In this document: piece by piece, positions 12,255 to 25,740 of the stretch
How positions within the stretch are numbered: the first letter of the stretch is position 1
Layout: each line of letters begins with the position of its first letter
Position numbers and translations under genes: made by a program
The notes under the pieces: generated by a model
The model's input: only the letters and a program-made list of their open reading frames with translations
The model's database searches: none
Told to the model about the DNA's origin: nothing
Origin: Polytrichum commune
Lineage: Eukaryota; Streptophyta; Polytrichopsida; Polytrichales; Polytrichaceae
Assembly (NCBI GenBank): GCA_950295325.1
Contig: OX485803.1
Location: 62,141,554 to 62,205,553, forward strand
Direction: 5' to 3'
DNA: 64,000 nucleotides

Positions 12255-13655
12255 TGTACAATTGAATAGAATATGCATCGGATCAAGAGATATCTTATAT
12301 GCTCATGGATTACGGTTCATGAAATTTGTCTTTTCATGTTTCCGAATCGAAGTTAATATACAAGAGTTAAACACACCTTAATTTTACAATAGCTACAGTC
12401 GTGTGAAAACACCCTTGACACATATAAATGCAAACTTTGTAATCCTCATCCATATCATCCATCTTACATCCACATGTACCCAAAGTCCGGATACTCGGTG
12501 ATTACAAAATTGTGGTGTCTACATAAATTCATCCATTTCGAAGGCGAAGATGTGGCTAATTTTTTTGTAATGTGTAAATGATTGTCTTTGAGCTGTTTGA
12601 CTCTTGAAATAACATAAAAAACCCCTAAATTAATCTAATGAAATCTAATTAGAATGAATCGACCCTCAACCTTGTAGGGAACTTGTTTTTTTTTTTACTA
12701 TTAGTGCCCTTTCATCCACGATGGATGAGATTCAATAGATGTCAAGAGCCCCAAGATTGTACTCGGTTTCGGAACACCTACCTACCTAGTACCATGGAAC
12801 GGTCATTTCACGGCCAAAACAAAGGCAAAATTACAAACAAGTACTTATTGCAAGAAAGAGTACTGTGCCTTATTTTGCCACAACCTAGTACCACTCCGTG
12901 TTACCGACCTTCATCCACCATGCCGTGGGTCTCATCCACTAGAATACATCCGTGGGTCCCCATATTAAACAAGGGAACGTGGCTTTCTCACGAGAGGTTT
13001 TGTCTTAAAATATAATTTTGAATGTTTGGAATAATCGATGTTTATATGAATGGAGGTGTCGATAGTTTGTTGATAAATATTGGAAGAGTATTTGGAAGTT
13101 TGAATGCAATATAGTTTAGTTTGTCATTATAAGCAATTTTCAATTTCAATAATAAAAACACTTATTTCTAATTACTAGTTCATTTCACATGAAATTGGAA
13201 ATTCCAACGAGCTTTTATTGTATTGCCACTTCTCATTATAAGATATCTTAGTTTAATTGAAATATGATAAAACTAGTCAATTTTAATTACTATCTTTGCA
13301 TATTAAATTGGAAATTTCACTGAGATTCCACTGAGCTTCTCCATATCTTATTCGTTGAGTTATAGCGTGCATTATTGGGGCCCTATTACCACTCAAAAGC
13401 AACCTCCACAATGGCCACGATTTGGGAGGCATTATCAATGTTTTTTTAAATGTAGATAGTTGTTTCATGTTTTCTTATGAAATCATCATCCAAAACCCTA
13501 CGTGACCAACAAAATAAAATGGGATGCAATCATCAGATTTTCAAATATAATTTGAAATACGTAAATTGCTGAAAATTTTGAGATGAATATGTATCAATTT
13601 GGATGAAGCTTTGTATTACCATCCACATGTGGGTTTATACCTTCAATGTTTGTAG

Positions 13656-13876
13656 CTACACTAAATATGATATTTAGTGTGACTTACTATTTTGAATTAT
13701 GCAATGCTATGTCTATTTATTGTACATCTTATATTTTACCAACAAATGTTAAATTGGTAGTTTGGATATTATAGAACATCGACAACTTTACTTGGTGTAA
13801 AAAAATTCACTAATAAAAGATATAGCACCGTGTAAATTCAAATAGTAAGTCACACTAAATATCATATTTGTTGTAG
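13656..13876. mobile_element. MITE of the ACTACA family
   Basis: A 221-bp element: CTACACTAAATATGATATTT on the left and AAATATCATATTTGTTGTAG on the right. Inverted identity extends about 50 bp. Same family as 5329-5555, with shared interior features (ACCAA, AATGTTAA, GGATATTATA). Confidence 0.8.
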
Positions 13877-14128
13877 TGCTACACTCTTGAACTTTTTAAA
13901 AAATAAAATGAAATAAAATCAACAGGCGTTGTGAACATTCAAACCCCAATCATCCGATGAGTATTGTTGTAGAGCTCATGGATTACCATTCATAGCTAAA
14001 TTGACCCTAATTTGGGATCGAGACCCAAATCAATGAAATGAGCTTAAACTAGGGAGAATCAACAACCAACATGTAGCGGGGGGTGTTTATGTTGTTAACC
14101 CCCCCCCCCCCCCCGCAGGAGGTATTAA

Positions 14129-14205
14129 GAAGAAGAAGAAGAACTCTGGTCTTTGAAGGAGGCTAGAGTGGATAGAGTGTATGTTCATAAAACATCCTGA
14201 GATAT
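14129..14205. repeat. Dispersed repeat, copy 2 (partner at 8066)
   Basis: AAGAAGAAGAAGAACTCTGG followed by a diverged match to 8080-8140 (GAGTGGATAGAGTGTATGTT). Confidence 0.5.
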
Positions 14206-15744
14206 TAAGAAACTAAATTAGTGGTTGGAAATGCGTATGAATTTTTTTCATAATGAGATTTTTTTGTGTGCCAAGAAAATGTCATATGCAGGTAGTTGTG
14301 AGCAACAAATTTGATCAACTTCCTCATAAGGATCTTTTTTGGTTTTGAAACAAAAAAAAAAAAAAATGGTGAAATTGTGTGTGCAATACTTAGTACCTTT
14401 CCATTCAAACATAAATGTGTTGGGACAAGAAGATTCTCAAATCCAAAGGTTGCTTATCAAGAAACATAACTTATAGTTTAACTAAGAACATCAACCCAAA
14501 TAGTATGTAGGTGAATAAAAAAACTTTTACGAAAATTATTTGTGCAATTACATATGGGTTGGACGTTTGGACTTTCTAGCCTCCCAAAATTGATTTCTAA
14601 TATACTAAAACGTTAATAATTCATTAGAGATGCACATTACATCACAATTATATGAAGCTTGATATGTAGGAATTGATAGGGAGAGACAAATGGCACCAAC
14701 CTCTGGTGTCGGTGTGAATGAGGGACACTTCACCTTGATCATAACTGTGAGCTCATATGTAAATCCAAAGCTAGTTCATGGAGCAAGGTTGTGGGACAAG
14801 TGCTACTGTCTCGTGTTGGAAAGTGGTCCTCATAATTAATGAAAGGGAGGTGGGGGGAGGGTGTTTATTAGCGTGTTTTATGTGGTTGAGGACACCCCGT
14901 ATGGATCGTATGATGGAGGGGGCTTGAACTGGTTTGGACATGTTTGTGGGTTCAGTTCTCGAGGTTGACCCTGGGGGCTATTTGTTCTTGTAACTGAGCT
15001 GATGGGGTTGGTGTGGGCATCTTGTTGTAGGATACAACCTAGGCGTCATTATAAATTTAATTGGGCAGTACAGGGAGTTAGTACTTCTCAAGTTTTCTTT
15101 TGTTGAGCATCAACAAGGTGAGGTACTTTTATGGCTATTAAATGTATTTGTTGCATGCACGCATGTGTATGGATGAATGGGGATATAGCCTTGTTCAAAG
15201 ACTACCGTCCAGAAATAGAAAATGTATATCTCTCATCTCTTGGCACATCATAAATCTACATGTGCTCATCACACCTTAGAATTTCAAGGTAATTAATTTT
15301 AAACTTTAAAATGATGATATGGAATTCACCAAGTTATTTAGGTCATTAATTGTATGGTTGATATCTTTAGATCCAAGCATACATATTTCAATATATCAAC
15401 CATCAAATTATAAGTACAAATCTATGTTGCACACATCAAAATATCAATACATGGTTTCACAATTATACTCACTCGCTCGCTCTATCTATCTAATAGACAT
15501 CTATCTTTCTACGGATATGGAATACTATTACACTTTTTTCATAATCATATGGTTGACATATACATACGTAGTCTCATTGACAAGATTCACTATGGGAATA
15601 ATGAAGTCATGGAGTTTCCTAGATCACATGTATATTATGGGTGAAACTCATTATCATACATGCTACATGTATGGTTAGAAAATTATAGCAATTTGAGAGA
15701 TATGTGCGAGAGTTCTAACACACACACCAAAAAAAAAACATGTT

Positions 15745-16015
15745 TATGTGAGAATCTAGATTGCATGCTCAAAATATGATAATCGTTAATAATGAGCATA
15801 ATCGAGGAGGGACCTACGTGACCATTTATAAAGCATGAGAATCTTCACTTTGTTAATGAATAAGTCATACATGTGAGCTCCAAAATTTAATGGGATTGAG
15901 GCTACCACCGCAATGTGGATATGCTAATCATCTTGTATTAATCGCATGTTTCACATTCTAGAAGAAGTGGGCTACTTGGAACACGTAACCGTTTAAGAGC
16001 CATTTTACCATGCAT
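15745..16015 (-). repeat. Dispersed repeat R1, inverted copy
   Basis: Reads as the complement of the 10.2 and 11.0 kb copies: TGCTCAAAATATGATAATCG at one end, then ...GAAGTGGGCTA... and AACCGTTTAAGAGCC at the other. Confidence 0.55.
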
Positions 16016-19000
16016 TTTATTGGATCAAACCCGATCATGGTACGCTACACAATACTACCTAGTTGCGATCGCACTTCAATAGTCCTATTTGTTGCTTGTG
16101 CCTAATATGATAAGCGTTTAATGCAACTCATCCCGAAACATGATGGCATGCTTAGAACCAAAACATTCAACGCATGTCCTACTAAGCTAGGCCGCCCTTA
16201 CTTCCGTTCCCCTACGCCGGAAGCTTTGATGAATTCAAAGCCGTATTTTTTATTTTGTATGAAAGGGCTTGATGGTCATTTAAAGGAACTTCTAAGGAAG
16301 TTTGTGCCGTTCTAGGGTCCCGTCATACCCACGCTTTGGGGTAGGACTAGAAGAGCCAAATAAGGAGGCCATTGTATATTTTTAGAGATAGAGAGAGAGA
16401 CGTGCATTTTAAGGGTGCATTTGTATGGAGAAGCTACAATTTTCACACCTATTCTTGTGGTTTGTTAAAAGCTTGATATGATAAACCAGGTTGCCTTTGC
16501 AAATAGATTGTCTCTTACCCATGCAAATTTCCTTGGGTGAAAAAATAATCATATAAAATTGTAACTTTGTTTATCAATATGTAAAGAAAGAAATAATAAT
16601 GATAATAATAACAACAACACATCTCATGTACTTATTTTTTCTTGACAACTATTCAATATTCAAAGCAGTGTGGAATGTTGGTATAGTAGTGTGGGGCAAC
16701 CTAATTGCACATATCAATGTAGTGTTTATTTGGACATGTGCGACTTTTTAGACCAAAATATCAAATGTTTAAGCAAAGGAGTATGGAGCTCCTATCTTTT
16801 ACATGAACATGAACTACTGTGGGCTGAAATATACAATATCTACGTGATATAAAATTTATACCAAAATCAAAATATTTCGTCAACATTTTTATCATTCCAT
16901 ATGTGAATGTTGGTAGTTTGGAAAATTATGAACAACCCTAATTCTCAAGCCACGCATAAGATACAATGAACCACAGTATTTTCTACTCGCACTACATGTC
17001 ATCGCACATTAATGGGTGTGAAAGTACACTACATCATTTCTTTTTTCATGAACAACATTTAGGTCATGTTTTATCGTCCCTTCCACATTGTGATATAGAC
17101 ATGTACGATGTAGAATGGAAAGTTCAATTATGAACCCCCTAAAAACATGCTACCTACTTGGAAAAAGCAATGCCAAGATGACATCATTGTTCCGTTTCCG
17201 CTTCTCAATAGAAACTCAATGCCCCTAGACAAGAGTCCAAAGCCAAGAAGTTGCAAGTCCAAAATACATTCATAGTCTTGGAACCCTTAAAGGCCATTGA
17301 AAGAACCAAACTAAAATCCTTGTCTTTGACCCTTGTGGATCGATTGACCTATGTACCATGGGTTGAGATAAAAGAAAACATATGGTGGAACCTCCATAAG
17401 CAAGCGATTGTGTTTTAAGGTCCCACTTGTAGCAATAGAAGATTGTGTGGGCCCATCTCAACTAAAGATGATCGTCGATACACATTGAAGGGATTATTTC
17501 TTGAGCTTTACTCATAGCAATACATGTATGTAGAAATACATGGTTGAAATTTGATGAAGTCTAATTGAAAGATATTGAGAAAATAAGGTGATGTCAAAGT
17601 ATGTGTGTTAGCCGACCACCGTTCCTTGACCACATTCAATGACAAAATTGGTGGTAGTTGCCACACGTCGTGATCTCGTGGATTGAAAACCTTTGGGTTG
17701 AGTTACGTGCACTTATTTTGGTTTGTGACCTATTATAAACATCAAAAGTTAAGGGTACACCCTAAATTTGTAATATCAACCTCTGTAATGTCACTCACTC
17801 TCCAATCTCTAGGGAACAAATGTTCTTAGTTCAAATCTCACTCCTTGTTGTCACATTTCTCTCCCTTATATCATGGGGTTTGCCATTAATGCAAATTGCC
17901 GTAGAAGTCAACCCACACCCTCGCATGGTGCCATGTGTCAATATGTGGAGTGTTGGTTGCTCTCTTGCAATTGAATTTTCAATTTGTATCAAAAAAACAA
18001 GAGTCAATATGTGGAGTGTGTTATTCTTCTTCTAATGCCAGTTGTTGAATTGCTGGCGCATGGATTTGTCACATTGCTCAAGAAGTCAAGTGGGAGGTTG
18101 ATATGTGAAGATGGATCCTCTATAATGACATCGTAGATCTCTCACGGTATCATTTGTTCTAAACCCTAAGCCCTAATCACGAACCATGTCTTCTCCCTCT
18201 CACATGTGCTGCACATCTCTCGGCAATTCAATCCACCAACGTGGGAAGCTCCTTAAGGAGTTGAATATATACATGTGTGTGCATTACTCACTGCGAAGGT
18301 CACCACTTACTAATTTCAATTGCAAGTCCTATTAATTATGCCTTCTCCATATCCTTAGAAGCTGAGTTGTTTTGAATTGAGATCGAGCATCACAAAATTG
18401 GTGTTGTTGTAGGACATTTCCACCAATTGTTGATGAAGATATAGAAACATTATTTTATGCATTGGACGACAGTGGTGACTTGAAGGTTCGTTTCGTGCAC
18501 CAATTTTCATATTATTATAATTATATTATGAGCAAATAGTGAAATTCTTCATCAAATGTTTGGGGTTTCATCCATGTCGAGAATTCAGTATGTTGGTTGT
18601 CTCCATATCAATAGGGGAGAATTTCATGACCTTTGCAATGCCATCTCTTTGAAATTTGAAAGGGCAAACGAGGTGAGCTGCATTCATGTCTACATTTGGA
18701 TGACATCCTTTGTACTAATGTTTCTTTTTCATGTATGTTTCTTGAGATGAATTTCTAGTGAGCTGAAATGTGTAGAATTTATGTCCCTCATAATCATTGG
18801 TCAGTCTATGAAATTAGTGGATCATTTTGCTTGAGGGTTGATGTGGTGCCAAATTATAGGCTCATATAGGGTTGTGAGTGTCAGGGAAGGATTTTGGGCA
18901 TCCTTGGTCAAGATCCTAGTGTTTCCAAGACCAACCAATTACATGTTAACATCTTTCATGTGTTTTTTTTTTTAGTTTTTTGTTATTTGTTAGCTAAAAT

Positions 19001-19288
19001 GAGGAATAATTTATAAATTTCTATAAATGATTAGATTGAGGTAAAGCCCTTCTCTTCTCTCTTCAATCAGAACTATGACACCTTGAGCTTCTTGTCTTCA
19101 ATGTCTAAAATTTGCACTGATTTTAGTATCATCACTTCATTATGGTCTAGACATGACATAAATTAGCAATGCTAGCTAGTTTCCTTTCACCATCTAAACA
19201 AGTGCAATTTTCTACTAAGATTGAAATCTACGAAATGTTTTGCTTGAAGGCTAAAAAAAGTAAGATTAAACTTCTCCAAAAGGCTTAT

Positions 19289-19690
19289 TTATGTAGACAT
19301 ATACACACTCAGAGTCCGTTGTGCAACTATTGTCATCCAAAAATCATCAATTTTCGATTCTTCTTCATCATCTTCATAAAGCCCACACTGAAAGCCATGG
19401 CTACCCAAATGCCTCCCTCCTACATCCAAAGCTTCCATAGCTTCACTTAACCCAAAATCAAGATCATCCACTTGCCCAGCCACCAAAGAACCTAACTAAT
19501 GTTCATCATGTCCGAACTTTTGTAGATTTGTAGTTGCATCAATCTCCCCACCACCCTCTTCATAATCTTCTTGATTTGCTCCATGTTGGGGTCTTGCACT
19601 AAGGTCCTTTACAAAGTGTTTCTTGACTTCTTGGATTGCTCGATCGTACATAAGCTTTGCGTATGTGTGCAACTTTGGGAGATTATCCAT
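19289..19690 (-). pseudogene. Unidentified coding-like remnant, interrupted by one stop
   Basis: One minus-strand frame runs from 19690 to 19289 with a single TAG at about 19496-19498. The translation is not low-complexity in its first half (KLMYDRAIQEVKKHF) and has acidic blocks (EDYEEGGGE, YEDDEEESKIDD). Such a mix can be found in transposase-derived proteins, but I cannot name a family. It may equally be chance. Confidence 0.3.
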
Positions 19691-20699
19691 GTCCCATGCA
19701 TGAAATTGTCAATTTCAATAATACAACGTTGCACTTTGTGTTATTCCATAATGTCACACCCTACACTAATTTTCTATATCATGCATCCATGTTAACACTA
19801 CAAAACTTCATAATATCACGTGCACTTTGGTTGCCACATGTGTGATAATATGGAGTTTAGAATATCAAATGGTTCTCAAACACATGGCAACTCCAATGTG
19901 CCGTACACTATAACATAGACAAGTGGATGGAGGCTCCAAATCAAGTAATAATATATATTGTTATGTATGCATGGATAATGAAAATAATGAAAGTGCATAC
20001 ATGTAGTTTAGCAAGTCCTATAATGATAGAAATGCTAGTATTAACTTGAAATGTGGACTATAATTCGTGTTGTAATTACATTATTGTTGCATCTACATTG
20101 TGGTATTCGTGAAAGATATGCATGTGGAGTGGTGCTTTGATCGCATTGCTTCTTATGTATATATAATGCAGGTTTCCATATCTAGTTCAACAAAGGTAGG
20201 CCCATGGATTTGCCAATTTTACACTTAGTGCACTTCATATGGGCCCACACGCAAGGCATCATAAGCAAGTATGGTATGTCACTTGTAGTCCCACGTTCTC
20301 ACAATCGCGAAATGTTTTCAAGGTCATAATCGGTCATTCAAGAAGCATTTTGTCCCATGCAAAAGGTGGAGCATCATTGACCTAGATGGGTGGCACATAC
20401 AAATGTCCCAATATGAACAATGACCACAATGAGTTTTAGAATATCTTGGTTTAAAGTTCCCATGTACAATGTGGAACCGTCATGTCATGTGACCACTATG
20501 TTTTCTAAAGGGGCTTAGACTTACTCACCCCTCTTACAAATCACCTATACTTATTTCACATGTGCTTTCTAACATGGACTCCCCTTCTCTACTAACATTG
20601 TCCCATGAATATTTAGAGAAAGACATTCCGTGCTAGATCATTGGAAAGATGACTACATCTACTTAAACAAAAACAAGCTGAATCATTATATTCTCCTTT

Positions 20700-20747
20700 T
20701 TTGTGTGTGTGCGTGTGTGTGTGTGCGTGTGTGTGTGTGCGTGTGTT
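20700..20747. repeat. (GT/GC)n microsatellite
   Basis: Alternating GT with GC interruptions, directly visible. Confidence 0.9.
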
Positions 20748-23707
20748 TAGTTTGGTTTGTTTGGTTTGTTTGTTTGTTTTGATCGGGCAACACTCATTGT
20801 AGTGATGAAGCCGTATATGGATGAAAGTACACATTTTCCATCCAACACATGGACATATTATTCCCGCCAATTGGCTATTTCATCCACATCTTATGATGTT
20901 TGGGGATGTTTATGACAATTTCAACTATGAAAAAAAACATAATATTCCAATTGTACTTTTAGATTTCACAAAGTGGCCTTTCTTTTGTCTAAGAAAAAAA
21001 ATAGGGTTGCTCTCTCCCTCTCAATCCCTCCCTACCATCCTTCTTTCCTTCCTACCTTATGATGCATCTATCAAGTCTTCCCTTGCCTTCATATCGGTAC
21101 ATCGTGTTCAAGTATTACTTTAGTAAGTTCCAAGATTATGACTCTATGTTCTAAAAGGGAAGAAGCAAATACATAAATGAAGAGAGGAAATCAACAAGGC
21201 AAGTTAAAATGCATACAATTATTATTGTAGCTTTCTAGTAGGTTGGACACCTTTCCGCCTAATAATTAATTAAAGTGCGAAAGTAATTTAGCCAACCCAT
21301 AAAATAATAATCTAATAATGGGTAGATTCAAGAAGTAATTTAAATTAAGTTAGACGTTCATCCAAGTCATTTCTATAATTCATGGTTGATTTTCCTAATT
21401 TCATTTATGGCGGTTGACAATTGTTTTTAGACCACGAGTGAGATTGATGTTGCTTGAAGACATTGATGAAGTTATTTGGTGCTACTTTGTTGGATTCCAG
21501 TGAATTTCACTTGCATTGTTATGATTTTAGGGGTTTTTTTTTTGACACTCAACGAAATTAATTTCCCATAAATTTAGGCACCTTTAAAACTAATTACTTT
21601 CTGCCCAAGCTACTAGAGAGCTACTATACTACAATAACTATGGCTTTGATTATCCAATGTATCCTTCAATTTACTTTCATTGATCATAACCATCCAAGAA
21701 TTGCACATACGACCTAATAAGTCCCTATTGACAAATTCTCTAACCTTATTTTTTATCATCCATAACCCCCCTCATCGCCCCATAGTCAAGTTTTTTGGTC
21801 GTGAATCTATATGGGGCTCCTAAACTAATGACCTCATGTGGAATAAGGTATGCGGGTGTTATTTGGTTTGTGTTTCATAATCTCGTACTTCTTCGGATCA
21901 TATTCACACTTCAAAACTTGTGCCGCATTAGCAAATCTACAATGAAGCATCCACAAAAAAACGGATTGAAAATAAGACCTTCCTTAATTTAGTTACAGCT
22001 ATCGGCAATGCATCTTTTGCTGAATATCTTTACTGAAACACATGGGTCCCCCAATGTAATTCTTTATTGAACATGGAGTAATCAATAAGAATCGAAAACA
22101 TAGTGCAAATCTCGTTTCAACATGTGTCTTTATGATGTTATGCTTTGATCCTCAGCGAACCAAACATCAATAAAAAAATATAAGGGTCCAAGTTAAGAAA
22201 AAGTAATTGAATAACACACGCATACCTTAAGGCCCGCATATCGTTCTTGGACTTGACCGGCCCATAACACATAACTTTGTGTGGCTTGCGGGGATTGTAC
22301 GATGACATTGATTCCAATTGAATGACCTCGAATAGGTAATTCATGATGATTGAAGCGAAATACAAGTCATAGTGAACCACATAACTTCGCGAAGGCGGTA
22401 GTTGAAACGTTCCTACGTAGGCCTTGGTGGCATGAAGTTGAAATTGAAATTGGGCTAGGTAGACAATATATAGTGCTAGGTCTAGAGAGGATATGCAAGA
22501 TTGACCGGGCCCTAAGTCCCGTTTCCTCTACTTGAAGAGGATTTGGCCTTTTCAAATCGTGATTTTTTTTTTTTGGTTGGATAAACTCGAGAGGAAGAGA
22601 ATTGTGTGAGCTATGTGAGCCTTATGTGGTCACTCTTTCCTTATTGGACACCTAAATTTAAGTGGAATATAGTGACACTCGTAGTCGTGAACAAGCACAA
22701 AATGGTATGTATTGCGCTGAGATTGGACTACGTGCTCAAAATATAGACACCATTCTAAGTTTGGTAATAATGGCAGATGGGGAGACCTATTTGATTGATT
22801 GAAGGAAGAGAATGAGATTCTTCAGTTTAAGTTCCTATTTTATTTGCATTTTAACTTTGTTTCTGAAAATTTCAACGATAAGTAGTACGATTCACACTCA
22901 TTAACTATGATGAAACAATTCCCAATCCGACCCAATGGCCAAAATTATGGTTGAAGTCAGAAGTGCTCACAATAGGACCACACACCTTAGAGGTGAAGGA
23001 AGGATATTAAGATAAGGAGCGCACCTTACAAGTACAAGTGTCTTGATTGTATGCATATGAGGTAGTTTGTAACATGTATTTTTGGCTCTCCACGAAGACA
23101 TTGTTTTTGGTAGCCTCAACTAAGGAAACCTAATGCAACTCATATTCAAGTAAAATTGGACCAAGGTCCAATCCGTGATTACAACATGACGGATTCTATG
23201 ATAGGTCCTCCTCTAGAATATACAAATTATGACTATGATTTTATCAAGACAGTTGTTTAGATTGGATTGTGATTGATATTCATGGTTTATTGATATGAAT
23301 TTAACAACCCAAATGATGATGTCGAATTTCTTGATCATATTTCAATATCATAACATTCAAGTAAGCTTTGAGGGTTTTTATACATGAGATTTGAACATGT
23401 TTAAGGTGTGTTGATGAATCCGCCCATACAATCTAATCAACCAAAAACATCCACATCTCAAAATATATGTGCATATTAACTTAATTATGGTTTAAGCCAA
23501 TGTTTTTGTTGAGGTAAGTGGATATGATTTTATTACTTATCTTAATCAAACAATTACCTCTGATTGGTGTGAGATTGAGTGTGAATCTAAGAGCAAACAT
23601 CAAAACAAATGTGGTTAAAAGATCAAAGTGCAACACATTCAATATGCATATAGTTGAAGATTGGAGGACATGGTTGAAGTATTGTATTCATGGATAGAAA
23701 AACACAA

Positions 23708-24450
23708 GGGAGTTGCTTGAAATGTTCTCCACTTGGATGAGCAATCGTCCATGAACTTGCGAGACTAACATATGATGAGTTATGGTAGCAACAGAACATC
23801 CACCTACTTAACCGGTTCATGAAAAAGATTGGTCTGGATAAAAAACAAAATTCCAAAGATATGGATGAAATGGCCTTTGTGTTAGTGGAAACACATGGGA
23901 GTTGTTGGAAGTGCTCTCCACTTGGGACGAATAACTACACTTAAATATGACATACTTATGTCACTATGGTAACTTTTTGGATGACACTTCTTATTGTCAT
24001 GGATGATAGAATTTTGGATGAAAAATCAGTTGGTAATCGATTGTAATTGCAACACTGTAAATCTATAATCATCCAAAAACCTGACATGGATTACCAATAA
24101 TGTTGGGATAACATTTAGTGTTGGTGACACTACACCACACTTTACAATTAGTATTGAGCAAGCAATTATAATTGATGACACTAAATATCATATGTAATGT
24201 AGTTATGGATTTGAGAGGAAAACACATGATGAGCTTTGGTAGCAACGAATCGTCCACCTACTGAAGTTGTTTATGGGGCATAACCAATATGTTGATGGAC
24301 TAAAAAATGGAGATATGGACGAAATATATAAGGGTAGGTGTTGGAAGTGCTCTCCACTTGGATGAATGATCAATCATGGACTACATAACCAACGAGAGGA
24401 AACTAAATGATGATTTTGCAACAACAACAAGATGTCCATTTACTCGAGCA
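23708..24450. repeat. Tandem repeat of about 190 bp, three units, middle one split by a MITE
   Basis: Units begin at GGGAGTTG... (23708), GGGAGTTGTTGGAAGTGCTC (23897) and GGGTAGGTGTTGGAAGTGCT (24332). Shared text includes CTCTCCACTTGG, ATGATGAG, GTAGCAACA and GTCCACCTACT. Removing the element at 23934-24203 brings unit 2 back to about 165 bp. Unit 3 is incomplete. Confidence 0.7.
23934..24203. mobile_element. MITE of the ACTACA family inserted in a tandem repeat
   Basis: A 270-bp element: ACTACACTTAAATATGACAT at the left, ATATCATATGTAATGTAGT at the right. The flanking tandem repeat fixes its edges; the left flank ends ATA and the right begins TAT, consistent with a short TA-type duplication. 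Confidence 0.75.
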
Positions 24451-25740
24451 ACCTATAACTAATAATAGGAACGTAGGTTACAAGCTGTGTTCATGACAAA
24501 GCATCCACCAAAGTAAATATGTCAAACAATTAGTTTTTGTCGTTTGTCATGATTCTTAAGTTGGATTCTCAAAAATAGGATCCACAAATGTGATGTGAGA
24601 TTTTAGCAACAATAGACTTATCCGTGAAGTCCGTCAAAGGGGGTCAAAACTATGGGTTTAATTCTTCTTTGAGAAATCTTTCTATTAAGAGCTTGTTAGC
24701 CTGTCATTTATCAAAACCTATTTGAAAGTTGGGTGAAACTCTTGGGACCTTTTTTTTTTCTACCTCAAAAACTTTGAGGGAATTTTAAGATCTAAAATGG
24801 GATATGTGCATGGACCCACAATCCCAGATCGGCCTATGCAAGCTAGCTTGGCTCACCCATCCTAGCAGAGCAAGCTAGAAAGCTGGATTTTTAATAGCCT
24901 CACACCACTCTTTGTGTATGGTGATCCAAGTGTTAAGATAACTTGGTGACTTTGTCTTAATTCTCATAAACTCAGGGTTTTGGGACTAAACCTATGGTTT
25001 CATATGCTTTACTTTATGGATAACTCTAATCTATGGAATTTTTTGATCTCCCATATTGTTGCTAGGATTTATCATTTTTCAAACTGCTGGAGCCATAAAA
25101 CGACCAGGTAGGCCCCTTAATTATGTCAACTATTGAGCCTACAATGGTTAGCAAATTTTGAACACATGTATTTTTTAAACACAAGTCTTTTTTGGTGTCT
25201 GTTCTTAGATCCACACCTAACCACACAACACTCAAATATCGGTCTCCGAATAAGACATGTAACTGAATCAGGCAATATTCAACTTACTGAAGCCATTTAT
25301 TGGGCATAACCCATTTGCTCATCGCTGGAAACTAGGAGGCTGTGGATAGAATGTTCTCTAGGTTGAAAGAAAAGAACAGGGGAGCTGTAGGAATTGCAAC
25401 CACTTGTGAATGGAAATGGTAGGTGCTGCAGCTAACTTAGGGGATTATTCTGTCAAAGTTTATCGATATGCACCACATCAGTTGCAAATACCTCATACAA
25501 ACCGAAGGATAGAAAAACAAATCACCTACTTTAGATTCTCCGGAAGTCTGTCAGCCCATGACCACTCACATTCAAGGTTTCTGATGCTCACATCATGACC
25601 GTACTGCAGGCTAGGCATATGAAGTGCACTGACATATAATATTAAATTTCGGATTTGGAGTTACAAGTACCTCCTGTACAGATAGCACATGCGACCGGTC
25701 CTGTCAACCACGAATTTGCGAGTTGGGGGCCGCAAAACTT
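24451..25740. other. Intergenic, nothing recognised
   Basis: Mixed-composition DNA between the tandem repeat and the 3' flank of the ARF-GEF gene. No gene or RNA recognised; a diverged dispersed-repeat piece lies near 25110-25240. Confidence 0.45.

Larger units (their letters stand above)
10187..13655. other. Intergenic: dispersed repeats, no gene
   Basis: Holds two direct copies of an old repeat (10200-10490 and 10985-11280), poly-C tracts (10411-10420, 11195-11203), an AT run (11205-11222) and a perfect hairpin (12182-12254). The 107-codon open frame at 11552-11875 matches no family I know and has no supporting splice or domain evidence. Confidence 0.55.
13877..23707. other. Long gene-poor intergenic stretch
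   Basis: No supportable protein or RNA gene. It includes a poly-C run (14099-14114), the second copy of the 8066 repeat (14129-14205), an inverted R1 copy (15745-16015), a GT/GC microsatellite (20700-20747) and an unidentified coding-like remnant (19289-19690). Other open frames are short, with no recognisable domain. Confidence 0.55.

Noticed and set aside
14700-15130. Possible LINE 3' end, with vague likeness to 37.9-38.1 kb and 47.3-47.4 kb
   Set aside because: Only short words are shared; no reverse-transcriptase or endonuclease sequence and no tail could be seen.
15319-15678. 119-codon Tyr/Ile-rich frame
   Set aside because: Composition reflects AT-rich simple sequence; no motif.
18541-18700. 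Exon-like stretch ending in a good donor (GAG|GTGAGC)
   Set aside because: One isolated potential exon with no identifiable protein family and no partner exons.
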